From Baylisascaris procyonis (lineage: Eukaryota > Nematoda > Chromadorea > Rhabditida > Ascarididae): a stretch of 64,000 nucleotides of DNA. The position numbers and the translations under genes are program-made. Every line of letters starts with the position of its first letter. Positions within the stretch are counted from its first letter, which is position 1. This document shows, piece after piece, positions 50,321 to 61,084 of the stretch. The notes below the pieces were generated by a model. The model did no database searches. It saw nothing but the letters and a program-made list of their open reading frames with translations, and was not told the origin of the DNA. The DNA is taken from positions 3,100,001 through 3,164,000 of the forward strand of contig JAZARR010000088.1 in NCBI GenBank assembly GCA_037389465.1, in the 5' to 3' direction.

Positions 50321-53300
50321 AGTTTAGGCTGATATCTATTGAAAAATATGCTTACGGCGAAATCACTCATGAATTCAGATCTCATAGCAGGTTTCCTGAT
50401 AGCAAACGAGGAGAGTAGATCTTCGGCCTACCAAATAGTTATGAGATCAGACAACTAATTTATGAAATTTGATGATCGACTGGAAAGCACGAGCTGAAGG
50501 AGCTACTTGATAAATGAGAAGATATCCATATGGCGAAAGGCATTAAACTTCCCAAATGATCCAGTACAAAAAGATGACACTCTACTATCGAAGCAACGAT
50601 TTGTCCAAGTTTTTTTTCTTTTTTTTTTTACAATGATTGCGTTCAACTGGCGATCCGCATAATTTATGAGTGTTCAGAGCATCACTTCAGGTGAAGCAGC
50701 TCGCATCCTCAAATTAGTGCCTCAGCTGCAGCTGTCCCTCATATGATTCACTCATATATTAGTAAACTAAAAATTTCATCAATTAAGCAATGAATGCAAT
50801 AATGTTACCGAAAAAAAACCTTTCAAATCATAACGACCTCCTGCAATAAAATGTGCCATTATAAATTTACGAAAGATGCATAGCTGCATTCCAATTGCCG
50901 TTAACGTAAGCTGCATTTAAATAAAACAGTTGCAGAGTTTTTTCGAATTTCTTCAGTGGAAATTAGGACAAAATTATAAGAATTGAATTGTGCTATAAAG
51001 GACAACATACAGAGATAAGCACATATTTTCTAAAATTCAACTTATAATAGACCAATCGTTTCATAAATATTTGAAAAATTAGACATATTGGTTAGCTTAA
51101 TTTTTCGTCCCAATTAATGACTCTATAAATGCAACAAAAAATATTGCAAGAGATGATGAAATTTAGCGACGTATAACAAATTGCAAAGACTCGAGAAAAC
51201 ATCAAATTTATGGCTGAAATAGTGTTGTGTAGATGAAGATCAGAGTCTTCGTAATCACCCCTACACACGATAGATCATTACGAATATGATCAATTGTGAA
51301 TTTGAATTATAACTTAGTAAATTTCACAGAGTTAGAGTTTTCGGATTTCGAATTGAAATTAGACAAAGTGATATGGACAGATGCGCAGATGCATGAACAC
51401 AGGTGAACACAGGTAAATTCCACCATGGTACTGCCACTAGCTGTTGTTTGACACCTCCTCAAAGAGACGTAGTATATGAATCTAGATTCGCTAAAACATT
51501 TTCATCATTTTTTCTTCTTATTTAAGCACTTGCTTGGAACCGTCTTCCCATAACATGTTTTCTTTTCAAACAGGCTCTTAGCGCCTTTCTTAACAAGCTC
51601 GTTATTTGCTTCTTTCGACATCGATTTTGCACTATCATATCATCGATTAGATTCATTCAATGCCATATGCAAGCAAATCGCCATTTGAATGTACCGTCGT
51701 TGTTATAGCTATCTTTCGCAAATGATGCCGTAAATACTGAAAACACGATGAAAGTACTACACATATATAAAATCATCCTTGATGTCTTCAGAAACATATA
51801 ACACTTTCAGGAATTAGTAACCAAATGTATCTCTGTAATTGATCAACTTAGAACATATAATGCCGGAAGCATTTCGCCATTACTAATAACCAGCATAAAT
51901 GACAAATAGCCTAATGAAAATAGAAATATGAACTAGATATTATCTTTTTATAGGAAATATAGTTAGTTTTTGGCGAATAAATTCGTCCGGAATGCATCGA
52001 ATTCAATTAATACAAAACTATCTAAAATACGAATAGTAAGCTAAATGAAATCATCGGAGTGTAAAATTAAGCCACGTTTCTTAAGACGAAAAATTACGAA
52101 GGTTTAGATTCCACCAAGAACAAAGCAGCTAAATTTATGTTTTATGCAGGATGCGAATTTATCGTAGATGGCACCATGTCTTGAAGATGTATAACAAAGT
52201 ATCAGAGTTGTTTTACATCAGTCAGGACGAAACTACTTAACTGCCTTCACGGTCACCGACTAGATCGCGTTGAACGAAGCTTTCGCATTGTCTAGAGTAT
52301 GAGTGAGTGCGAAAGAGGGAAAAAAGGGAGGAGAAATAGTTGGACTGAGCAAACGAGTGAAAAGATTATTTAGAAAGCAACAACATCAATGAAAACGATT
52401 TTCTCTGTGATTTGTTAGCTTGAACATCGAGATTTATCGCTCAATGTAGCAAAGTAAAGAAATACCTACGATACATTCACAATGCAAACAAACACCACAT
52501 TGTTGTCGTTTCTTAATTTGTCGTTGCACATCACGAGAGAAATTCTAAACAACGATAAAAGAAGCACTAAGATCTAAACAATGAAAACGATGAAAGGTGA
52601 AAATTCAACGAAATAGAAGTGAACAATAAAATGAATTGTAAAGTAACTATATCAACGTCAAGAATCGATATGCCAACAAAATTTAAAAAAATATTCTTAC
52701 ATTAGTAGACTGAGAGGATTGATTACATTTCAGATGAAAGAAAAGAGTGCGAAAGGTGTTCATATCCCTTTTCAGATGTTTTCTATTTTTCGTGTTCGGA
52801 TAGCATCAAATTTTTAGATGATAGACGTCACATCTAATTGTTTTCAGAAATGGCGATGATACTGTCAAGTAAAATAGTAAGCATAACCTGTAATATCTCC
52901 GATACAATCTTATTCAATTTTCGGCGATTCATCTGAAAATGTTTGATTCGCTGGATTATCTCAGGAAAATTTTGTTTGCTTGAATACGTATTTCTATTTC
53001 TTGCGGCATTATCACAAGAAAATCGTAAATCGTTTGAAGTGTGATGTTTTTTTAAATGGTGATGTGGTGAATTTCTATAAGCCCTTATGACAATTTACCT
53101 TCTAATAAAGATGATTTTCAGCATGAAAAAAAAGCGTCTCATATTGAGAGTGAAACGATTAAACAAGTAGCACTAGACGATAATTTTAAATCACTTTTCT
53201 GTGTATCTCAAAGTGAAAAAAAAAGAGGCACTAAACACTTCGCTGAGGAAACAAGTTTCACTGGTTGAGGTGAGCAAATGCAAGGTGGGTTAATGCCTAA

Positions 53301-53681
53301 TTGAAAGGGACTCGTTATAATTGTTGCAAATCAACAATCGCCGAAATTTCCTTTCTATAAACCATTCACATGTATAGGCACGTTTTGCAACAAAATAAAA
53401 CCCCATCATCTGGCAGATCTATTAGACACAATGGGTGTAATGCAATGATGCACTTGTTGGCACGAATAATTCGTCGGATTTGCACTTCACATAAAATGTT
53501 GGGAAATTATTCCACTCTTTTGCTTTCATTCATCTCGACTGAAGTTTATTTCTGGAAAATAATAATGTTGTAACTCGTCTAACATCTTATATGTATACAC
53601 GAGCACTCTCACCCGCAATATAAATTGCAACCGGAAAATATTGCAGACCACCAAATGAAGGCATTATAACTACTGACCATC

Positions 53682-53683
<2 letters not shown>

Positions 53684-53754
<71 letters not shown>
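53684..53754. repeat. (TA)n microsatellite
   Basis: A perfect TA run of about 71 bp, self-complementary and likely to be length-variable. Confidence 0.95.
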
Positions 53755-53758
<4 letters not shown>

Positions 53759-54336
53759 ATTTCAACACTATGAAACACTAGTGAAAAGAAAAACTAAATA
53801 ATTTCCAGTAGGCTGATGAAATATAAAACATGGAACTCATTACTTGCTGTCAGAACCGATAAAATATCAGGTGGTGGGGGGGGGTGAATGGTTTGAGCAC
53901 GATTCTTCCTGACTCTGTGCGCTTTTAATGCCTACACAGTACGGAGATTAAAAGACGACTTTGCACCAATAGATGCAATGTAATGCGCTTTGTGAATTGA
54001 ACTCAGTGTTTTTCATTGTTTCATTCATGTCGTGGCGACTTATTCAATCGAGCCATGTTGCTTGATCATTTAAGTCTTCAAAATGTACATTGTTGTCGTC
54101 GTTCGAAGATGTGCTCATCGCAATGAGTCCATTTGTTGACCATCGGATTAACAAGAAAGAAACAATTTTGATGTCAAAAGACGTTGATGTTTTACCGGTG
54201 TACACTTGCCGTTCGATGGCGTGAAATACAAGTATAAATGCAGTCCATTTGCACACTCAAAAACATAGCACAGAGAAAAGATTTCAATAAAACACAGGAT
54301 TTAATAAATCTCCTAAAATCCCCTATGTACATATAG

Positions 54337-54368
54337 GTGGGATGGGCGACGGAGGGGAATGGGGAGGG
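54337..54368 (+). other. Second G-quadruplex-type tract
   Basis: GGTGGGATGGGCGACGGAGG followed by further G runs (GGGG, GGGG, GGG) with loops of 1-7 bases; at least four runs of three or more G. Confidence 0.6.
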
Positions 54369-57300
54369 TGAAGGTTATTAAGTAGAATTTCTCGGTAAAA
54401 AGATAACGGTTTTCAAACAGTTATATCTTTTGAATAAAATATCGCAGAAAGATTTAAAGTATATCAAAGCATATAGCTTATGTTTAACCCAATAAGTTTG
54501 ATTATATTTGCTGGTATAGTGTGGCTATTTGTAATGCTTTTGAGATCTAAAAATTCCCACTATTTTCTTAACTCCCCGTAGTGGAAGCGGACAAGTGAAT
54601 TTTTCGTTTCCCTTATTGCTCTTTCCAGAAGGGGTAAAATTCTTCCCTTAGTTGCTCTCAATATACGCTTTTTCTATGTGGCTATCCGATGATCTATTCT
54701 TTGACGATTGTGACGATGAGGGAACTTTCTCATCGATAATCTAAATTTCCATTTTCTAAGAGACAAATCTGAGACAAATGGGATTGTTGTATTGTGTCGA
54801 TAATCTCAACAGATATTTTTCTATAGTATTGACAAGCGTAAAAACCATGCGCAAGCCTATAGCAAAGCAACTGATAGTAATGCAAAGATTGATGTTGATG
54901 AACTTATCAAATTCTCCATCCCGAACAATCGCCCTTTGCAATAAACAAAAGCAATGTCTCATACCCATTAATAAGTATTTCTGCATAATCGATTTCATAT
55001 ACAAATGTAAAGATTAAAAAAGGAACGTTTTTATGAAAGAATTCGGTCAACTCAGTGAAAAAAAAAAAATCACTTCATTTTTCTATGATCTCCGCTCTGC
55101 TACAATTACTCAGTGCTAATTGTTCGGCTGTTATTTACAGTTCTTTCCCATCATAATCGCTCAAGTTGTTGTCATTTTCTTTATGTGCATATTTACCCAT
55201 TTTGTTTCCTTCTTAGTTATTTTTACTAATTGAATGACTTTGTTATTCTTATCATCTCGTTATGGACTTCATTCTATTACTTATTTATTCATTCATTAAC
55301 CGGCTGTGTGAAAATTTCGATCTGCAGCTCTTAAAATACCTTTGGATGCCTATAAAACTTAAAAATGGGTGATTAAATGAAAAGAGATAGATTTTAAAGT
55401 CGACCTAAATTTAATCACTGCACCCCTTCCGATTTCCAATCTGAATGCACCAAAAAGACGCCTCCAAAATGGGCTATGCAACCTCAATAAAGGATGATAT
55501 GAGCAAACGAAAAAAGTATACAATTCTACTTGCTAATAGCGATTAGTAAAAAGCAATAAAGCAGAAAGAACAACTCACCGTATACCAATGAAGCCGAAAC
55601 GACAACGAGAAAAAAAAAAGAAATCTTGTGTCGGCTCAAGTGAAATCAACAAGATTCAAAGAAATCTGTCACTACTTGTTCTTTTTTCTTAGTGCTTAGA
55701 TCGCCATCTCAATAACTGTGTTGTCGTTGCTAGAAAAAAAAAAAAAATGGACTGATACGAAGTGCATTGCAATGACGAAAATAAATCTTGCAATGCAAAA
55801 CTCATCATAACGCTTTCTTCACAATGCAAAGTAAGAATTACATGAAGTTTGCCCTGGGCAAAAACATCATTCTACTCATGGTAACTGTCATTTCAAATTC
55901 GCAATACAAACGAAAATTAAAATGACAGTTTTTGAGAAACTTCTCGATAAGCTGCAAAAGAGGTCGTTAAAAAAGATGAAAGCCATAAACAATTCGTTAA
56001 GGACGTAGTTAAAAATGAATCTGTTACATTTCCCTGTTCAATGGCTAAATATGGGAACTAAAACGCATTTGACAGATCCCTTAAAGATGACGTTCAATTC
56101 TTGCGTATCCTCTTCAATTAATTTTTTGCTTTGCATTTTTTAGAGAAGAGATTTTTTAATCTACAAAAATGTGGGCTTACTTCTATTTCTCTCGGAAAGA
56201 AAAAATCTTCTTACAAAATGTGAGAATTCCATCGAAAAAAATTGAAAAATATTTAAAGTTTTTTGACTAAACTGCATTCAAACAATATCGAAAAACTCCA
56301 TCCGCAAAATAAATCTAGAAAAACTGACTGATTAGTTCTAAAGCAATGTGAACTCATTTTGCATATATTTGTATGGGAAATCAAGCTCGCAAAAATCAAT
56401 GCAACATAATTGCATGAGAATGCTGATCGTTGTACGAAATGGATATTACATCAAACAGAATGGTGAAAGTGAATATCGACATATCGCTAGCAAACATCTC
56501 AATTGGTTTTTCCAAATTTATTAGGAAGAATGAAACTTTTTCTATATTATTTTTCGGCATGGGTGCTTGTAGCTGATAATGAAATAGATCTATAATGATT
56601 AAAAGACTTCTGTTCAAAATGGTTTATTAAAACTGCACAGAAAGCGAGACAATCTCGTATATCAAATTACTGTGAACAATTTAAAGTACGAAAATTTTCC
56701 ACGAGGTTAGTGAAAAAAAAGTGATAAAAAAGCGTAGATGATTTTTTATGAGAAATAAAATAATAATCAAATAATAAAAAGAGCGCTACTAAAACATGTG
56801 AAATGTAACGTTGACGAAGACAGGTATGTGTGCAGGATTTTCTAGTGAAAGGAAGAGTTACTTTTTGGAAGCAATAAAATTCAATTTTGCAGCATAAGAT
56901 CGATCGAATGGTTCAAATTATGCTTACCATTTTGAAGGTAAATAAATTTACTGTTTAAGCTTACTGTGCCTGCAACATACAGAGTGCTCATTTTTCTAAA
57001 ATTTGCCACTATTTTCTCGATCCCTCATCAATAAGCAACTTGACATTTTTGCTCGTTGTTGAGGACAGGTGAAGTGAAGAAGCACCCCATTCACTTTCTC
57101 CTCCCACATCCCCTTAGCACTGATCTGACGAAAGAAATATTCGTAAATGTTTATTACCTATCATTCCAATTACAAAGAATCAAAACTTAATCCACTTTTT
57201 TCAAATATCACATGCCTCCCGTTTACTACAACAAACTTTCGCCTCCAGTGAACAACAATATTAACCGCGTGATCGTCCCTGGTATCCTACATCAATCCCA

Positions 57301-58628
57301 CATCCCTGGTAAAAAGCAATATTCAACCACTGCTTGTGGCTTTATTCGATTACTCTTCCATTTCACGCCTTACGGCAACACTCTTTACATGGGCACATCG
57401 ACTTTACTTTCTATAGAGAGTAATGAACGCTGAACACAACATTTAAATTGTTATGCGAATAACATTTGCTAAAAGTAAATCGACAAAATGTACAATGGTG
57501 TGATCTACTTAGAGATATCAAATGACGTAATGCAATAAAGAGAAAAACATAGTTATATAAAAGTGGAAATTTTCTAAACACGTTCTCCGACCTTTCCATT
57601 GATATATCATCTTCAAAATAAATCTGTACGGCTTAGTGCCGATTTAATAGCCGATAAGAGAAATGACGACCACTTGACAGCACCGTTTTCAAAGTCTGTA
57701 TAAGAAATTTTCTTTTTGACAAAAATGAAAACTCTCAACGATTTTTGAGAAAGAGGCAGAATTGCTGTGAAAAAGGAGTAAAATTTGAATGGCTTTAATA
57801 AAGACGAACCGGTTCACGCTTATATATGCGTGAATAGTCAAATCAACCTATTCGTTACGATCAATGAGGAAACCTATCAAAAAATGGTCAATCTTTTTCA
57901 CCCCTTCTCTTTCTCCACCAGCAATCGTTGCGGAGTTGCTCTGAAGCCTCATTCCCTCTTGACTACTTTTTCAGTTTTGAAAACAAGCAAACACAGACAT
58001 TCCCACTTTTATATCTAACACACTAGTTTTTGATAGTTCCCTCATCGAAAAGCTCACTTTAGAGCCTTATTTCAAAATTATCCCCCACCTTATTTCCATA
58101 TTGTACACGTATTACTGGCGGAAACCAATCAATCATATAGAAATGTGAAATTAACTCATAAAACACAATCTCATGCAAAGAAAATTTTCTCAAACACTTT
58201 TTACAGAAGACAGAGAGAGAGGGAGAGAGAGAGAAAAAAAGCTAATCGACTAAAAAGCCGCTAAAATGATGCATAAGGATGTCGGCCACACATAAACGCA
58301 TACCACAATATCGCCGATGGATAAGTGTTCGACGAGATGAGATATGCGTGCGCGTTGTTCAGTAAATATACAATCGAATGAGTATTGATCGCACTGTATC
58401 ACTTGACTAAACCTTATCATCTGAAAATAAGCAATTCCACTTGGTCAAATGGATAGGATCCGTATACGGGCAAAAAAACATCTTCGCCTCTGGACCACTT
58501 CTGTTTTGAAGCATCACAACTGCGGAAGATTTTAGCAGTGAGTCTGTACTAGCAAGGGACACTTTGCTAGTGAATTAAAGCTTCTTAGTATTGTTGATAA
58601 GAATGATAACATATTAATAACATCGCAT

Positions 58629-58634
58629 TTTATT
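58629..58634 (-). terminator. Candidate UBE2W polyadenylation signal
   Basis: TTTATT on plus (AATAAA on minus) about 110 nt past the favoured stop. Positional inference. Confidence 0.4.
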
Positions 58635-58741
58635 GCTCACGAACTGAAATAACACTTGATATAATATGTCAAAAAATTTTTTTGATATCCAGTGATAAAC
58701 GCCACCCGTTTTAAGTCTTTCTTAGTGAGCGTCGTCCGCCA

Positions 58742-60107
58742 TCAATATGGGCAAATATCTAGAAGTTTCACTTACGACGCACTTCTGCATTAGTTTCCCG
58801 TGATCAAAGGTGGGCGTTTTTTTATACAAATAAGAAATACTAAGGCACAAAAAGATAATGGCACTCCAATATCGAGGCACGAACGTTTCGAAATGTTGAA
58901 CTCCCTGAATGCTCTTTATCTTCTCCGAACAGGTAGCACAGACAGACCTTACACAACAGATGCAATCTTTGCTTGTGGCGTCAGAATCATGAAGATCAAC
59001 TGATATCACATCGTTACCAATTCGAGAAAAAGTCAAAAATGTTAAAGTACGGCTCAAAAGTTGGACAAGAATTGACATTGGCAGGTGTGACTTTAAGAAA
59101 AAGAAATAACTGATCTGTAAATAGCTAATAAGGTGAAAAAGTCACCATGAAACCACCAGCGAGTTTTGTTAGGATTTTTGCTGCATGTACGGATATATGT
59201 AGCGTTGTCTGGTGGGCGCTTCTTCTCTTTGCATGAGGACAACATCGACAGCACGGAGAGACACACCGCCTGTACGGACAACGCTGGTGTCCAATCGTCA
59301 CTTAGAATCGATAGACAGATATGTCCATTGGAATAAACATGTGGATGCACTGGGATATTATCACCGATGAAGACTACCTCCGGTGATGAGAACGGATAGT
59401 GTTCATTGAAGCGAAACTGCAAACATTTTTGGTGTTGTGTTGATTGCAATTTGCAATTCGTGCAAAATAGAGACTGAGGTATTGCAATTAAAACAGCAAC
59501 GTTATATACCTGATTGCTAATTCACAATACTAATTCACTCTTTAAACGGAAGTGATTTCGGTATTACATGCTTTAAATAGAACTACATCATGCGCCTAAT
59601 TTTGTTAGAGGATCCACTTTTTAGTCAGTCAAAAATAAATGAGACGATAAGTACCAAATATACATAGGAAAAAGAAATAAGAAATAAAAGTTGTAAACAG
59701 CATCAATTTGCTCCACTCTCTGATCAGAAAGAACTCAGAAAAACATTATATAGCGGCTTCTAACTAATGGTGTATTGAAAGCGACGGACAGTCAGCTCTC
59801 ATCAGCATTACGTATATAAGTAGGGCCAACAATACCTCGATGGTGAGCTAGTCCCTGCTAAGTAATATATTTTCGAAAATTGAGTCAACTAAAAGTTGTT
59901 GCTTAAAAGAAGTTGTCTACTGGAAATTACCTGTAAAGTGAACTTCTCGCCGGCATATAACGTATTGGGGGCACCGTCAACGGTGACGGTCCACGTACGC
60001 AAATCGCACAAGTCATCAGCGCCACTAGTGACTACACGAACGCCCGTTGGTGGTTCCAAGGATAGTTGCTGAAGTTCCTTTGCAAGTCGCTTCTGACATG
60101 AATCCAT
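58742..60107 (-). CDS. ubc-16: Ubiquitin-conjugating enzyme E2 W
   Basis: UBE2W transfers ubiquitin to protein N-termini. Exon 1, 60107-59931 (59 codons, ATG at 60107-60105), reads MDSCQKRLAKELQQL...EPPTGV and GAPNTLYAGEKFTLQ. Exon 2, 59416-59146, reads FRFNEHYPFSSPEVVFIGDN, IPVHPHVYSNGHICLSIL and SDDWTPALSVQAVCLSVLSM. The active-site Cys is residue 93, in the family's HPH..SNGHIC context. The exon ends NPNKTRWWFH plus one base (G) before GTGACT. The family ends WWYHDD, so I favour splicing to an acceptor at 58759 (TTCTAG), giving HD-ICPY and stop at 58742. Without splicing the frame runs to a stop at 59093-59095, adding GDFFTLLAIYRSVISFS. Length about 154 against 151 in human. The core call is sure; the last five residues are not. 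Confidence 0.92.
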
Positions 60108-60124
60108 TAGCAACCGACAGAAAA

Positions 60125-60134
60125 CCTATAAAAG
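60125..60134 (-). promoter_or_regulatory. Likely spliced-leader acceptor of the UBE2W gene
   Basis: On minus, GGCTTTTATAG sits 18 nt before the start codon. A T-rich AG this close to an ATG with no coding upstream is typical of nematode trans-splice sites. It could also be an ordinary 5' UTR intron. Confidence 0.45.
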
Positions 60135-60243
60135 CCAACTGTACTAACTTTCATCTGTAGTGGATGTACCGTAACTAAATCTCAAGCTTCGCCTAGGAAA
60201 TATGCGCTGACGAATGGCACATATAGCAAGACGATAGCATTAC

Positions 60244-60285
60244 GAATATCGGAGTCTGGAGCTTGAAGCTCCGAGAATATCGGAG
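60244..60285. promoter_or_regulatory. Palindrome flanked by 11-bp direct repeats upstream of UBE2W
   Basis: gaatatcggag occurs at 60244-60254 and 60275-60285, bracketing the perfect palindrome ggagcttgaagctcc (60258-60272). It lies 140-180 bp upstream of the start codon, in promoter position. Confidence 0.4.
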
Positions 60286-60775
60286 CTTCAATAAGTTTTT
60301 CTTCCAATTACCGGCATCCCCTGTTGATTTTATCTTCCCCACAGCATAAGGATCGCAGTTTTTCGGCCCTTTTTCGCTTACAATAAAGAAAGGAAACTTG
60401 AGATATCAAAGGCTTAGCGCAAAAAGTCGATGATGTTCAGTAGTGCCAGCCCAGGTGACGCTAATTGTAGTGGTCAACAACAACCCTTAAATTTCAATTT
60501 CTTTTTTCAGCAGATACTGAAACCACTTCGCCCAATATCCTGATATCCTTAAAATTTTCCAAATTCCTGTTAACCACATCGACGATCGCGAAACAATATT
60601 CGATGATCCAGCACCAGATACTGCCATTACGATATTTGAAAAATATCTGCAAGACTGAAAAAAAAAACAACCGAGACCTTCGTCGGTTGTAAAGAGGCGA
60701 ACGAAAAAAACAGAAAATTATGAAACTTTTTTCTCGATTCCAACGTTTCTTAATAATTGTCATTCTTTTTTTCAG

Positions 60776-61084
60776 TGAACAATGTTTATAAAACAAATTT
60801 TCTGTGATATTTTTCACATCTCTTTAGTGTTCAAAAATCGCTCGAATCCCCACCTACTAAAACAACAACTTGCGTTCATCAAAATTTCGCATAACGATCC
60901 GAAAGCTTTCGAAATTCTTTCATTTTGTCGGTTATTGCATGCAGATATCTTCTCATGTACCAAACTAAAACAGAATTTGAATAGAAATTTTAAAAAAATC
61001 TTAATGATAGATAACGATTGGCAATTCATTTGTCAGTCCTCATCAACACCAATTCACGAGGAAACACGAATGCAACACTTTTAA
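60776..61084 (+). CDS. Orphan 100-codon ORF with nematode-style start
   Basis: A textbook acceptor (CTTTTTTTCAG) is followed by six bases and ATG (60782). The frame codes 100 residues to a TAA at 61082-61084, and AATAAA follows at 61281. The protein is Lys/Asn/Ile/Phe-rich with no membrane segment or family that I recognise (begins MFIKQIFCDIFH). It would be divergent from UBE2W, about 0.65 kb away. In DNA this AT-rich, a frame of this length can arise by chance. Confidence 0.3.

Larger units (their letters stand above)
40715..58741. other. 18-kb gene-poor stretch
   Basis: No open frame here resembles a known family, and none shows convincing splice structure. The content is AT-rich DNA with TA, GA and G runs, a 42-44-bp minisatellite, two quadruplex-type G tracts and one GC-rich island. 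It may hold the semaphorin promoter and outron, unrecognised non-coding genes, or fast-evolving exons that I cannot identify by eye. Confidence 0.55.

Noticed and set aside
57212..58018. Two plus-strand ORFs left of UBE2W
   Set aside because: The second starts from TTG; neither has a recognised family or supporting splice signals.
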